A stretch of 58,918 bases of DNA from Synergistaceae bacterium (GCA_031289775.1 JAITOY010000050.1:1-58918), one strand, 5' to 3'. Positions 1 to 9,448 are shown, counted from the first letter of the stretch. Numbers and translations: made by a program. Notes: generated by a model from the letters alone, not told the origin.

Positions 1-350
1 GCGTCAGCATTGCCAGGTCGCTCATCAACCGCCCCAATACGCTGCTTTTGGACGAACCTTTCGGCGCGTTGGACGCGTTTACGAAAATCACGCTGCAAGA
101 AGAAGTTTTGCGGATATGGGAACGGGAAAAGACTACGATGATTTTAGTTACGCACGATATCGACGAGGCGGTGTATATGGGCGATAGAGTAGTAGTCATG
201 TCGGAAAGACCCGGGAAAATCGAAAAAATCATTTCGATTGACCTGCCGCGTCCGCATGACCGAACAAACGACCAGTACGGCTATTTCCGCAAACAGGTTT
301 ATCGCGAATTCTTCCACAGTGAAAAACCCTTCGTGGAATATACAATTTGA
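1..350 (+). CDS. NitT/TauT/SsuB-type ABC transporter ATP-binding protein (3' part)
   Basis: This is the C-terminal end of an ABC ATPase; the reading frame enters from the left edge at base 3, so the Walker A part lies outside. Visible features are the end of the signature region (SIARSLI), Walker B with the catalytic Glu and D-loop (LLLDEPFGALDAFT), and the switch His (LVTHDIDEAVYMGDRVVVMS). The FGALDAFT and DEAVYMGDRV wording is typical of the nitrate/sulfonate/taurine (NitT/TauT) family importers, which act at the inner face of the membrane. The partner permease and binding protein are not in the window. The next recognisable genes are for molybdenum cofactor synthesis, but nothing shows that this ATPase transports molybdate; its family is different from ModC. 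Substrate is unknown. Confidence 0.9.
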   Translation, partial: VSIARSLINRPNTLLLDEPFGALDAFTKITLQEEVLRIWEREKTTMILVTHDIDEAVYMGDRVVVMSERPGKIEKIISIDLPRPHDRTNDQYGYFRKQVYREFFHSEKPFVEYTI

Positions 351-575
351 GAGGGATGACAAAGAGATGTGAGATCGCGTATTGATTACAGGCGGAAATC
401 GAAAAGCCGGAAGCGGTATGCCGAACCCGATCAAGCGGCTTTACTAGCACAAGGAGAAAATCGACATTGCGAAAGCCAAGCGCGCCGAGGAAAAGAAAAG
501 GGTGAAACTGGAACTCGGGAATCTGGGCAGGATACCAAGTGATATAATTTCCCAAGTAATTTTGGGGAGTGTTCA
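351..575 (+). other. Gene-poor stretch with a possible decayed reading frame
   Basis: No intact gene is seen. In one plus frame an open stretch from about base 373 to 576 is interrupted by a single TAG at 445. Before it the frame reads ITGGNRKAGSGMPNPIKRLY, and after it a lysine-rich, helical-looking piece (KIDIAKAKRAEEKKRVKLEL). The single interruption and protein-like composition suggest an old gene fragment. I do not recognise the family. A GGGGAG purine run at 564-569 serves as ribosome binding site for the following moeA. Confidence 0.25.
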
Positions 576-578
576 GTG

Positions 579-1811
579 ATGTCTGGTTTTGTTGAAGAGG
601 TAAAGCCGATCGACGAATGTTTGAATATCGCGTCGGCATCTTTGGGATTTCCATGGGAGGTCATGACGCACGAGCTCAAGCTCGAAAATTCTTTGTCGTT
701 CCGCGTGGCGAGTGAAATACAATCCCGCGAACAATCTCCGCCCTTTACACGAAGCCTGCGTGACGGATACGCCGTGAAAAGCGCGGACACTGCCGGTGCG
801 TCGCAAGGCTCGCCTGTGTTCCTTAAAATATCCGGCGAAGTAGCGACGGGCATGAAGCCGGATTTTGAAATATCGCGCGAGACTGCGGCGCCGATACCTA
901 CGGGAGGAATGCTGCCTGATGGTGCGGACGCGGTAGTCATGCTGGAGGATACGGAGAAAGCGGGCGGTTGGGTAGAGATCCGTTCTTCCGTACAGCGCGG
1001 AGAGAGCCTCGCCTTCGCCGGAGAAGAAATAGAGATCGGAGACGTCCTCATAGCAAAAGGAGAGATGATCGACTGCTCGATTCTTGGACTGCTTGCGGCA
1101 TTCGGCGTCGCAAGCGTCGACGTTCTAGATCTTAAAATCGGGATAATATCGACTGGAGACGAAATAACGCCTGTAGGTATGACGACGCTTCAGCCCGGTT
1201 TCATCAGGGATGCCAACACATACATCGTCAGGTCTGCGCTTAAAAAATACGGTTTTGAATCCGAATCGTTCGGCATAGCGTCGGATCGGTGGGAAGATCT
1301 GAAAAGCCGCGCGGAAGACGCCATTCAAAAATGCGACATCGTGCTGCTGTCGGGCGGTTCGTCAGTCGGCGCCCACGACAACACTGCCCTGATAATGGAG
1401 TCGCTCTCAGCTCCGGGTCTCATTGCGCACGGGATCAACATGGCGCCGGGCAAACCGACGATAATAGGGGGCTCGGCGAATGACAAAAAACTCGTCGTAG
1501 GCCTTCCTGGTCATCCTCTGTCCTGCATGACCTCAGTGTTATTCGTAGTCATTCCCATGATTCTGGCGCTGGCGGGTTCGGCTTCAAAATATGCCGGAAG
1601 ATATATGAACATGCCTCTTGATTCCGACGTACAGGGCCGCACCGGCATCGATGAATTCATACCGATGCGGGTCGAAAACGGTATGGCTCACCCGATGGCT
1701 GCGAAGTCCGGCTATGTCTCGGCCATGCGGTACGCCGATGGTTTTATAAGGATGAGGCCCCACAGGGAGACGCTGCGAGCCGGAGAGGATGCCGATGTAT
1801 GGCTGTGGTAG
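579..1811 (+). CDS. moeA: Molybdopterin molybdenumtransferase MoeA
   Basis: MoeA inserts molybdate (or tungstate in some paralogues) into adenylylated molybdopterin in the cytoplasm. The protein is about 410 aa, normal for the family. Visible MoeA landmarks in order are RSLRDGYAVKS near residue 57, PIPTGGMLPDGADAVVMLED near 105, the MoCF-binding core IGIISTGDEI near 187, LLSGGSSVGAHD near 255, and GLPGHPLSCM near 308, followed by the C-terminal beta domain. ATG at 579 is preferred over the GTG at 576 because GGGGAG lies about 10 bases upstream. The gene overlaps the next moeA-like gene by 13 bases, so they are co-translated. Two different MoeA proteins side by side are seen in anaerobes that use both Mo and W; which metal this one prefers cannot be read from the sequence. 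Confidence 0.93.
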   Translation: MSGFVEEVKPIDECLNIASASLGFPWEVMTHELKLENSLSFRVASEIQSREQSPPFTRSLRDGYAVKSADTAGASQGSPVFLKISGEVATGMKPDFEISRETAAPIPTGGMLPDGADAVVMLEDTEKAGGWVEIRSSVQRGESLAFAGEEIEIGDVLIAKGEMIDCSILGLLAAFGVASVDVLDLKIGIISTGDEITPVGMTTLQPGFIRDANTYIVRSALKKYGFESESFGIASDRWEDLKSRAEDAIQKCDIVLLSGGSSVGAHDNTALIMESLSAPGLIAHGINMAPGKPTIIGGSANDKKLVVGLPGHPLSCMTSVLFVVIPMILALAGSASKYAGRYMNMPLDSDVQGRTGIDEFIPMRVENGMAHPMAAKSGYVSAMRYADGFIRMRPHRETLRAGEDADVWLW

Positions 1812-3748
1812 AAAGCCGGCCGTATCCGGAGCATTGCTCGCTCGGCGAAGCGGCTGAAATTCTGCTCGAAGCCTTCGCGGCTCGCGAACTCAGGATAAGG
1901 GAAATGAGCCCGAAAGACGCAGTAGGACTGGTGTTTGCGGAAGATATAACGTCGCGCAGGAATGTGCCTCACTACACAGCGAGCGCTGTTGACGGTTATG
2001 CAGTATGCTCGAAATCGACAGCCGTTGCCACCGCCGCGACTCCCGTCGCTCTCGAGTCTGGAAATTATTCGTGGGTAAATACCGGAATGCCGCTGACCGG
2101 ATTCGACGCGGTTGTCATGGTCGAGGATACGTCTATCGACATTGACGCGTCCGGCGGCTCGGGTCGGCTCATTGTATCGCGAGGGGTCACTCAGGGAGAG
2201 AACGTCAGGGCTGTGGGCGAGGACGTCATGCACGGTCAGATGCTGGCGTGCGTGGGCGACGCGGTGACGCCGGCTCTCGTATCCCTCTTGCTGTGCGCCG
2301 GAGTCAAAACCGTCTCTGTCTTTGAACGACCGAGAACGCTTTTCATACCGACGGGAAACGAAATAGTGGCGCACAACGCGTGGTTCTCCGGCGGCAAGAT
2401 TGAGGCTGGCTTCGTGGTGGACAGCAACTCGGCCTACGCTAAGTCACTCTTCGAACGTTGGGGGTATTCGCTTGACGTTGGGCCCATACTTCCGGACGAT
2501 CCTGAGATAATATCGGAGGCAGTCGCCCGCGGCGTTCTCGGCTACGATCTCGTGATAGTAAGCGCCGGGTCGGCAAAGGGGAGCAGGGATCACTCGGAGA
2601 AAATATTTTCAAAGCTAGGTAAAATGCTTTTCAGATATGTCCGTATGAAACCCGGGCGTCCAGCGATGGCGGCGGACATAAATGGAACCCCAGTGCTATG
2701 CTCGCCCGGTTTTCCTATGTCCTGCGCGGTGACGCTCTGGTCTTTGGCGTACCCTCTGCTCAAAATGATGTCCGGCGAAAGATCCGAACCGGCGGAGCGA
2801 TATATAAAGGAAGCTATAAGTTCTTCCGAGACGATAAAAGCCTCTCTCATGTCGAACCACTCCTCTCCGGCCGGAATGACGGAATGGCTCCGCGTAAAAT
2901 GCGCGGAGGTCGAGGGAAGAACGCTGTGCTGGCAGATGTCGGCTGGGGCGAGCGTCCTCTGGGCACTTGCGGAGAGCGACGGCATTGCTGTCCTGCCGGA
3001 ATCGAGCCTTGAACTTCCCAGGGGAATGGAAGTGACGATCCATATAACGAGGCGGATCGATCTGTCCCACAGGCTGCTTTTTCAAGGATCCGACGACCCG
3101 GCAGTCGGACTTCTCGTGTCGATGGTCAAAAAATCAGGAGCGGAGCTCGTCATCAGGGCCGTCGGCAGCATGGGCGGGCTCGCCGCGTTGAGCCGAGACG
3201 ACGCTCATTTCGCGGCGGCACATCTTCTGGACTTGTCCGACGGGACATACAACACGAGTTATATAAAACAATTCGCAAACGGCAGAAATTGGCACAGAAA
3301 ACTCATATTTCACCGCGAACAGGGCATAATCGCCGCTCCCGGAAACCCGAAAAAGATTATCGGTTTCGAGGATCTGACCTCAGGAGACGTGATGTTCGAA
3401 AACAGACAGCCTGGAGCGGGGACGAGAGTTCTGCTCGACTACATGCTGGCGGAGCACGGGCTCAATAGCTCGGATGTTCCCGGTTATGACAGAATATCTA
3501 TAACTCATCTCGAAGCCGCCAACAAGGTGGCCTCGGGAGTCGCCGACGCGGCTCTCGGCATAAAGGCCGCAGCCGACGCGCTTGGGCTAGATTTCATATC
3601 GGTTGCGCAGGAACCTTACGAGCTCGTTTTCTCCGAACGCTTCGACGAACACCCCACCGCGTCAGCCCTGTTCGAGGCGTTGGACAGCGATGAATGGAAA
3701 TCCGAGGTCATGCGCATGGGTGGCTATCTAATGCCAGTTTCTGGATGA
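1799..3748 (+). CDS. MoeA fused to a periplasmic-binding-protein-like domain
   Basis: This is a 649 aa fusion. Residues 1 to about 400 are a second MoeA domain, with TASAVDGYAVCS, TGMPLTGFDAVVMVEDT and IPTGNEI. Its GGSS-type loop is altered to SAGSAKGSRDHSEK near residue 254, and SPGFPMSCAVT stands where LPGNP is usual. Residues about 420-640 form a solute-binding-like domain of the COG1910 type, recognised by HLLDLSDGTYN near 477 and the conserved FENRQPGAGTRVLLDY near 532. There is no signal peptide, so the binding domain must work in the cytoplasm, probably sensing or channelling molybdate/tungstate or a cofactor intermediate. Such fusions are known in anaerobic bacteria and archaea, often next to a stand-alone moeA as here. 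ATG 1799 overlaps the previous gene. Confidence 0.9.
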   Translation: MAVVESRPYPEHCSLGEAAEILLEAFAARELRIREMSPKDAVGLVFAEDITSRRNVPHYTASAVDGYAVCSKSTAVATAATPVALESGNYSWVNTGMPLTGFDAVVMVEDTSIDIDASGGSGRLIVSRGVTQGENVRAVGEDVMHGQMLACVGDAVTPALVSLLLCAGVKTVSVFERPRTLFIPTGNEIVAHNAWFSGGKIEAGFVVDSNSAYAKSLFERWGYSLDVGPILPDDPEIISEAVARGVLGYDLVIVSAGSAKGSRDHSEKIFSKLGKMLFRYVRMKPGRPAMAADINGTPVLCSPGFPMSCAVTLWSLAYPLLKMMSGERSEPAERYIKEAISSSETIKASLMSNHSSPAGMTEWLRVKCAEVEGRTLCWQMSAGASVLWALAESDGIAVLPESSLELPRGMEVTIHITRRIDLSHRLLFQGSDDPAVGLLVSMVKKSGAELVIRAVGSMGGLAALSRDDAHFAAAHLLDLSDGTYNTSYIKQFANGRNWHRKLIFHREQGIIAAPGNPKKIIGFEDLTSGDVMFENRQPGAGTRVLLDYMLAEHGLNSSDVPGYDRISITHLEAANKVASGVADAALGIKAAADALGLDFISVAQEPYELVFSERFDEHPTASALFEALDSDEWKSEVMRMGGYLMPVSG

Positions 3749-3752
3749 TTCT

Positions 3753-4403
3753 ATGTTGAGGATAATAGCAGTATCCGGCTACAAGGATTCCGGGAAAAGC
3801 ACGCTCTGCCGGAAGCTTCTGCGGATATTCGCGGAGCGCGGTCTCAAAACCGGTTATATAAAGCGCACGCGGGAGTTCGTCGGTTCGCCCCCTGACACCG
3901 ATTCAGGCGCGGCGTGCGCCGAAGGAACCCCTACTCTCTTGTGGGGAGACGCCTCATTCCGATACGAGACGAACGCCAAAAATAACGGCGTCGAGGATGC
4001 GTACGACGTGGCGGGAAAGTTTTTCCCCGACGCGGATATAGTAATACTTGAGGGCGGGAAGAAACTCGAGCTTCCGAAGATATGGGTGCTCAGGCCGAAC
4101 GAGGCCCTTCCGGAAGACGCCGGAATATTTGCGGCGTACGACAGATACGGTTCGGGAGACGGAGCTAGACGCTATGGAGAAAGCGAGACGGAGCGCTTGG
4201 CGTTTGACATGATGGAGCTAATAGAGAAAAATAGGCGCCGCGCCCGCGTTTATATAGGGAACCACGAGCTGCCGATGAAAGATTTCGTCGCCGATTTTGT
4301 GGCCGGAGGCGTCCGCGGGATGTTGGGCGCTCTTAAAAAAACTGATGAAATGGGCGAAACAGGCAGCGTCAGGATTTATATCGGGGAGGAATGGTCATGT
4401 TGA
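3753..4403 (+). CDS. mobB: Molybdopterin-guanine dinucleotide biosynthesis protein MobB-like
   Basis: This is a 216 aa P-loop protein. The Walker A motif GYKDSGKST lies at residues 9-17 right after the first strand, followed by LCRKLLRIFAERGLKTGYIKRT, typical of MobB. A second acidic segment, VILEGGKKLELPKIWVLR, corresponds to the conserved EGxK region. MobB assists the nucleotide transfer that converts Mo-molybdopterin to the guanine dinucleotide form used by the DMSO-reductase family. It starts 4 bases after the moeA-PBP stop, making a three-gene Mo-cofactor operon. No MobA is present here. The C-terminal 60 residues match the family less well. Confidence 0.85.
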   Translation: MLRIIAVSGYKDSGKSTLCRKLLRIFAERGLKTGYIKRTREFVGSPPDTDSGAACAEGTPTLLWGDASFRYETNAKNNGVEDAYDVAGKFFPDADIVILEGGKKLELPKIWVLRPNEALPEDAGIFAAYDRYGSGDGARRYGESETERLAFDMMELIEKNRRRARVYIGNHELPMKDFVADFVAGGVRGMLGALKKTDEMGETGSVRIYIGEEWSC

Positions 4404-4469
4404 CAATCGTCGGGTCGTTTTTTCGTTCTGCTGCTAGGAGTATCGGGCGCTGAGCTGATAAGGAGAAAC

Positions 4470-4740
4470 GGCCCCGAGATGGGGCGATCTTAGCTCTCTT
4501 CGCGCAGTCCTGGGCCGCCAGTCCATAATCGCCAGAATGGCGGCGGTGGCTGTTATCGCCGCTCTCATGACCATACCGCTCGGTTTTATTTACGATATGA
4601 CGAGGGAGCGCAACGATCTCTACAAATCGGTGGTATACGAAATACATCGTCCTTGATATCTCCGCCCACGTTCCAGTGCTACGCAGAGCTCCAGCAGGCG
4701 CTTTTGTTCGGCTATGCCGTGATTCTCACGGGAGGCCTAA
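4470..4740 (+). pseudogene. Decayed creD-like inner membrane protein remnant
   Basis: No intact frame spans this stretch, but one plus frame (ATG at 4537, stop TGA at 4654-4656) reads as the N-terminal membrane region of CreD/YgiM-type proteins: IIARMAAVAVIAALMTIPLG followed by the charged FIYDMTRERNDLYKSVVYEI. The CreD family starts with this pattern of a short basic lead, one hydrophobic helix ending in IPL, then a basic/acidic amphipathic stretch. A second piece in another frame (about 4686-4740, [20 protein letters not shown]) resembles the hydrophobic end of the family. The roughly 350 residues that should lie between are missing. I read it as an internal deletion plus frameshifts. Identification rests on pattern memory only. 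Confidence 0.42.
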
Positions 4741-6533
4741 TTTCTCCCTGTTTTTCCCGCCGGCAGCGATTTCAGGCCCTTTTTTCTCACCGCGCCGTCC
4801 TCGTCGCCCAGATTGAAGTATGACAGTTCATCCTGCAGGTTGCCAGCGAGTCGGGACAAATTCTCCGAGCCTTCGGCGACCTTCTCCGATGCCGCGGCTA
4901 CCTCCGTGACGCTCGTGCGTATATTTTCGCTCGCGCTGGCGGTGTCGTTTATCTTCGTCGACATGCTCTGCACAGCCTCCGCTATCTCCTCGCTCGAGGC
5001 CGCCTGCTCCTCGGCGACCGCCGCGAGATCCTGCGTCGACGACGCTATGTCGCGCAGGTATGTGATCATGTTGGATATCGCCTCCTCCGTCTCGCTGGAG
5101 AGATCCTTCGCCTTGTTCGAGTCGGATGTGTTCTCCTGGGCATAGTTGACGATGCGATCCAGATCGCTGGTTATCTCCCCGGCCAGGTCGGCTATGTTTT
5201 TGGCCGCGACGTTGCTGTCCTCCGCCAGCTTGCGGACTTCCTCCGCGACTACGGCGAATCCTCGTCCGGCCTCTCCGGCGCGCGCGGCCTCTATGGCCGC
5301 GTTCAGCGCGAGCAGGTTCGTCTGATCCGCTATGCTGCCTATTTGTGTGACGAAGCTCTGTATCTGCCTTGTCCTGTTGCCAAGTTCAAGCACCGCCGAG
5401 GTGGAAGCGGCCGAACTTTCCGCCACTCTGCCTATGCCCTCGACGACGCTGCGCACGGCGCTCATCCCCGAGTCGCCAGCGCTCATGGCGTTGTCGACCT
5501 TGCGAGCGATGTCCGTGCCCTTCTCGGCGGTTGTCTGCGCCCCGGCGGCAACCTCCTCGACGGACGCGTTGACCTCCTCGCTCGCCGAAGCGAGTCCGCT
5601 CAAGTTCACGTTCATCTCGTCGACGTTCGCCCGGAACTCCTCGACAGAGGCGTTCGTCTCTTCCGCCATCGCGGAAAAATCCTGCGAGGAATCGGATATA
5701 TCTTTTCCGGCGTTTTTGATGGTGTCCATCACGCCTCTCAGCGTATTCGCCATCTTATCCAGCTCGTGTCCCATCTGCGCGATGGCGTCGCGACCGCTCG
5801 TATCGAAAGCCACAGTCAAGTCTCCCGCCGAGAAGTTCGCTATCGTCTCCTTCATGGTATTTATCGGTTTTGTGATGAGCCTCGCGACGAAGAAGCTCAG
5901 GATGAGCGTTATTACCGTAGCGGCAGTTGCCACGGCAGCCCCTGTGGCCGACGTGGAGTTTGAAAAATTCGTGGATTCAACCTGCTCGGCATCAGTGCGC
6001 TCTATCAAGTAACGTGACAGCTCGACCAGGACGCTATTGAACTCCTGGGCGGCCGACTCGACTTGACTAAAGAAAAATTCAGCCGCCTCGGCGTTGGCCT
6101 CATTTGTGCCGAGCGAGCCTGTCTCGACCACCCGATCCTGCAAGGCACGCATGTTAGAGAGCATCGATTCGAGACGATTAAGAAGCGTTTTGGTCTTATC
6201 GTCGTTCTGGGTCTTTTCGAACTCGCGCAGCAGATCGCCATTTTCCTGCCGCCTGTTGACTATATCTTCCTTGACGTCTTTTATCTTCGCCGCGTCTGAA
6301 TCCTCGAGCAGGATTATCTTGAGGACATCCTTCTGTATGCCCTGAAGATTGGCGCGAAACACCGCGATATCCGAGGCGTGCGCGGCGTAATTGTCGATGG
6401 CGTTGGAATAACGAACGTCTATTCTTTTGAACGCTATAAAGTTGAACGCTGTAATGAGTATGAGCAACACCAATGGAACCGCCGAGAGTATTCCAAGCTT
6501 GACGCCTATGCTTCTGTTCCGTAACCATGCCAT
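4737..6533 (-). CDS. Methyl-accepting chemotaxis protein (receptor 1)
   Basis: This is a 598 aa transmembrane chemoreceptor. It has a short basic N-terminus, TM1 at about residues 10-32, a mostly helical periplasmic sensor of about 160 residues (four-helix-bundle type, with an [17 protein letters not shown] segment), TM2 at about 195-217, a HAMP linker ([23 protein letters not shown]) and a long cytoplasmic signalling domain. The hairpin tip that contacts CheA/CheW is present and canonical ([20 protein letters not shown]) near residue 400-420. There is no C-terminal NWETF-like CheR tether. ATG at 6533 is preceded by a GGAGGA ribosome site. It is a close paralogue of the receptor at 25732-27513, nearly identical in the signalling domain but different in the sensor. 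The ligand is unknown. No che genes lie in the window. Confidence 0.95.
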   Translation of the reverse strand: MAWLRNRSIGVKLGILSAVPLVLLILITAFNFIAFKRIDVRYSNAIDNYAAHASDIAVFRANLQGIQKDVLKIILLEDSDAAKIKDVKEDIVNRRQENGDLLREFEKTQNDDKTKTLLNRLESMLSNMRALQDRVVETGSLGTNEANAEAAEFFFSQVESAAQEFNSVLVELSRYLIERTDAEQVESTNFSNSTSATGAAVATAATVITLILSFFVARLITKPINTMKETIANFSAGDLTVAFDTSGRDAIAQMGHELDKMANTLRGVMDTIKNAGKDISDSSQDFSAMAEETNASVEEFRANVDEMNVNLSGLASASEEVNASVEEVAAGAQTTAEKGTDIARKVDNAMSAGDSGMSAVRSVVEGIGRVAESSAASTSAVLELGNRTRQIQSFVTQIGSIADQTNLLALNAAIEAARAGEAGRGFAVVAEEVRKLAEDSNVAAKNIADLAGEITSDLDRIVNYAQENTSDSNKAKDLSSETEEAISNMITYLRDIASSTQDLAAVAEEQAASSEEIAEAVQSMSTKINDTASASENIRTSVTEVAAASEKVAEGSENLSRLAGNLQDELSYFNLGDEDGAVRKKGLKSLPAGKTGRN

Positions 6534-6597
6534 GTTTTTTTCCTCCTGGAAATCATTTTTTGATAACGCAAATTAAGGCGACTATAAAGTCAAGACG

Positions 6598-6627
6598 TTA
6601 TGTATAGTATCACAATAGTGGTATAAT
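6598..6627 (+). promoter_or_regulatory. Candidate sigma-70 promoter for the phosphoesterase-cyclase-HD unit
   Basis: A perfect -10 hexamer TATAAT lies at 6622-6627, with a weak -35 (TTATGT, 6598-6603, 18-base spacer). It sits in the intergenic region between the leftward chemoreceptor and the rightward phosphoesterase, about 45 bases before the latter's start. The -35 is poor, so an activator may be needed. Confidence 0.4.
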
Positions 6628-6671
6628 ACGCAATAATTTTGGAGAAGCGCAAATGTGTTGGGAGTGTTTGA

Positions 6672-7229
6672 TTGTTGCGGTATTTTACCAGCGACCAGCA
6701 TTTTTTTGACTCTGACATTATGTCCTACTGCGACAGGCCATACGGTAGCGTCGGGGAGATGAACGACGATATGGTCGCCCGGTTTCTTGCGAAAACCGAG
6801 GATGCGGACGAAGTGTTCATCCTCGGCGACATATTCGGGAGCTGCCAGCCGGAATTTCCTTCGGCCACGTGCGAGGGCATCATGGAGAAGCTTGGCGTCC
6901 GCAAACGGCCCTTTCATCTCGTGCTCGGCAATCACGATACGCTCGAGCCTCGCGAGTATCTGGCGGCTGGTTTTGTAACTGTGAAGGCGCAGGATTTTAT
7001 TACCATCGGCGAGCTCAACGTCATGTTGACGCACGATCCATGCATGGTGCAGCAGAGCGGTACGCTCGCGATTTGCGGGCACATACACACGCTCTTCGAG
7101 GAAAACTGGCAGCCGGCTCGCAACACGTTCACTATAAACGTCGGCGTCGAGGCGCGCGGCTACGAACCGGTCTCCGAGGCGGAAATCATAGCGCTGATAC
7201 AGGATTCTCCTTACAGGAGGCAGTTATGA
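6672..7229 (+). CDS. Calcineurin-like metallophosphoesterase
   Basis: This is a 185 aa cytoplasmic phosphoesterase with all the metal-ligand motifs of the family in order: SDQHFFDSD (D-x-H), ILGDIFG (GD), LVLGNHD (GNHD), MLTHDP and CGHIH. It belongs to the small stand-alone group that begins with LRYFTSDxHF, often annotated only as metallophosphatase; the substrate is unknown. The start is TTG (6672 or 6675), with GGGAG at about 6660-6664 as ribosome site; no ATG in frame would keep the DxH motif. Its stop overlaps the ATG of the adenylate cyclase (ATGA), so the two are translationally coupled. A role in cyclic-nucleotide breakdown is therefore possible, but this is inference. Confidence 0.85.
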   Translation: MLRYFTSDQHFFDSDIMSYCDRPYGSVGEMNDDMVARFLAKTEDADEVFILGDIFGSCQPEFPSATCEGIMEKLGVRKRPFHLVLGNHDTLEPREYLAAGFVTVKAQDFITIGELNVMLTHDPCMVQQSGTLAICGHIHTLFEENWQPARNTFTINVGVEARGYEPVSEAEIIALIQDSPYRRQL

Positions 7230-9448
7230 CCGCTCCCGGTCGCGCGAAATGGTTTCTTCGCCCCAAAAACCTGAAAAAAACGTATTTCACTGTCGCGTCG
7301 AGCGCTGCCTGTCTTGTGATAGTCTACGTCCTTATGGCGGCGCAGCCCACTATGTTCAAGCGCCTCGACAGGATTGTCTACGACATTTATCTCAGGGGCT
7401 TCACAGGCGGAGAGCCGTCGCCGGTTCCTATCCTGATAGACATAGACGAAAAAAGCATCGCCGAGATGGGGCAGTGGCCTTGGCCGCGCTATCGCCTCGC
7501 GGAGCTTCTGGCGACGCTCTACGAGTATGGCGTCGCGTCCGTCGGCGTCGATATCCTGATGGGAGAGCAGGATAGGACGTCCCCTGCTTTGTGGGCGCGG
7601 CAGATCTCGGACGACTTTGGGATAGAGCCGGATACGGCGTGGCTGCCGGGGGAGCTCATGGACAACGACAAATACCTCGCCTCGGTCGTCAGTCAGATTC
7701 CAGCGGTTCTGTCGGCGAATGGCACATCTGACCCCGGCGACGTGCCGGAGACGGCTATCCGCTCGTTCAAGATATCGCCGATCTGGGATCCTGGCGTTTC
7801 ATCCGAACCACTTTCGACGTTTCTCCCTGGCTGGGAGGGCATCCAGGTTCCCGTCCCGGATCTGTCGGAGGTCGCGCTCGTGGGGCTGATGAACGCTGAG
7901 GGCGACGAGGACGGGATATTCAGGAGGGTTCCTCTCTTTAACGCGTACAAGGGCGTCGAGATTGCGGGGCTCGCTCTGGCGACGCTTGCGCTTGGCGCGG
8001 GAGACAACAACATAGCGGTCAGGATAGGCAGAGACGGGGTGAGATCCATACGGGTCGCCGGCATAGAGGTTCCCGTTTCGAAGGAGGCAACGCTGCCGAT
8101 CGCATTCAGAGGAGGCAGGGACAGCTACCCGACCTACAGCGCGGTCGACGTCATGGAGAGGTCGATACCTCAGGAGGATATCTCGGGCCGCATAGCCTTT
8201 GTCGGCTCGACGAGCGCCGGGCTGCTCGACCTCAGGCCGACCCCGTTCGAAAAGACATTTCCGGGGCTTGAAATTCACGCTGCTCTCGTGGACACCATAC
8301 TTTCACAGCGATTTATAATAGAGCCAGAGAGCCGCGTCGGTCTCGAGCTCATGCTCATGCTACTCACCGGGGTCGTCGCGGCCGTCCTGTTCAGCGCCGT
8401 GCGCCCCCATATCGCGCTGCCGCTCGGCATCGGCCTGGGCGCGGCGGTCTGGCTTGGTCTGAGGTACGCGATGATATCGAGGGGGATATACCTCACTCCG
8501 CTTTATTCGCTCATAAATATGGCGCTGCAGGCGTTTTCGTCCTCGGCGCTTCGCTTCTGGCTCGAGGAGAGCGAGAAGCGTGTGCTTCGCAAGGCGTTCT
8601 CGAACTACGTCTCACCTGAGATAGTGGGGCAAATAATAGAGCGAGGCAGCGTGGAGAGCCTCCAGGGGGAGCACAGAAATATTTCCGTCCTTTTCACGGA
8701 CATAAGGGATTTTACGTCGCTCACGGAGAAGATGGCGCCTACTCAGGTCGTCGGAATGCTCGGCAGCTACTTTTCGCCGATGACCGCAATAGTGAGGGAC
8801 TCGATGGGCACGCTCGACAAGTTTGTCGGCGACGCGCTCATGGCGTTCTGGAACGCGCCGCTCGATGTGCCGGATCATCCTTCGAAGGCCGTCTCTTCGC
8901 TTATGGAGATGCACAGGGCGCTAGACGTCCTGAACGAGACGCTCGAAGCGGAGTATGGGGTGCGCCTCCGCATGGGCGGCGGAATTCACACCGGCTTCGC
9001 GCACGTCGGCAACATGGGCACCCACGACCTGATGGACTACACGGCCATAGGCGACACTGTAAACACGGCGTCGAGGCTCGAGGGCATGTGTACGAAATAT
9101 GGCGTCTCATCGCTGATCAGCAAGGACACCGCCGATTTTTGTACTGGCGCGTTCAGGCTCGTCTCGCTCGACTTGGTCAAGGTTAAGGGAAAAAGCGAGG
9201 GTATACCGATTTTCACAGTCGTAGCGCCGGAGGACGCCGAAGCGAGAAACAGGGAACTCGAACTCTGGGAGGAGGCGTTTGCCCTTTACGCAAGGGGTGA
9301 TTTTCGCGCCTCCGGCAAAATTTGCCAGTCGCTTTTGGACGAGCGTCCTCAGGAAAAGTTATATAGGATATTCGCGGAGAGGACAGGCGCGTTAGCGGAG
9401 AATGTGCCGGAAAACTGGGATGGGGTATTCGCGTATGAAAGTAAATAA
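7226..9448 (+). CDS. CHASE2-domain class III adenylate cyclase
   Basis: This is a 740 aa membrane enzyme that probably makes cAMP from ATP. TM1 is at about residues 23-45, then an extracytoplasmic CHASE2 sensor (about 48-358, with PILIDIDEKSIAEMGQWPW and IAFVGSTSAGLLDLRPTP), three membrane helices (about 368-445), and a C-terminal cyclase domain. Catalytic features are intact: both metal Asp in LFTDIRDFTS near 490, DKFVGDALMAFW near 528 (Lys-Asp substrate specificity typical of adenylate rather than guanylate cyclases), and the transition-state Asn/Arg in GDTVNTASRLE near 612. ATG 7226 is chosen because AGGAGG precedes it and it overlaps the phosphoesterase stop. It overlaps the following GAF-HD gene by 14 bases. 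Confidence 0.93.
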   Translation: MTAPGRAKWFLRPKNLKKTYFTVASSAACLVIVYVLMAAQPTMFKRLDRIVYDIYLRGFTGGEPSPVPILIDIDEKSIAEMGQWPWPRYRLAELLATLYEYGVASVGVDILMGEQDRTSPALWARQISDDFGIEPDTAWLPGELMDNDKYLASVVSQIPAVLSANGTSDPGDVPETAIRSFKISPIWDPGVSSEPLSTFLPGWEGIQVPVPDLSEVALVGLMNAEGDEDGIFRRVPLFNAYKGVEIAGLALATLALGAGDNNIAVRIGRDGVRSIRVAGIEVPVSKEATLPIAFRGGRDSYPTYSAVDVMERSIPQEDISGRIAFVGSTSAGLLDLRPTPFEKTFPGLEIHAALVDTILSQRFIIEPESRVGLELMLMLLTGVVAAVLFSAVRPHIALPLGIGLGAAVWLGLRYAMISRGIYLTPLYSLINMALQAFSSSALRFWLEESEKRVLRKAFSNYVSPEIVGQIIERGSVESLQGEHRNISVLFTDIRDFTSLTEKMAPTQVVGMLGSYFSPMTAIVRDSMGTLDKFVGDALMAFWNAPLDVPDHPSKAVSSLMEMHRALDVLNETLEAEYGVRLRMGGGIHTGFAHVGNMGTHDLMDYTAIGDTVNTASRLEGMCTKYGVSSLISKDTADFCTGAFRLVSLDLVKVKGKSEGIPIFTVVAPEDAEARNRELELWEEAFALYARGDFRASGKICQSLLDERPQEKLYRIFAERTGALAENVPENWDGVFAYESK

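Noticed and set aside
1-350. ABC ATPase as a molybdate transporter component because Mo-cofactor genes follow
   Set aside because: The motif wording is of the NitT/TauT family, and 230 bases of decayed sequence separate it from moeA.
5332-6012. Long open frame (226 codons) antisense to chemoreceptor 1, and similar ones opposite the pilY1-like genes, leu genes and kinases
   Set aside because: They mirror the codon bias of real genes on the other strand, have no ribosome sites, and give low-complexity Ser/Ala/Arg-rich products.
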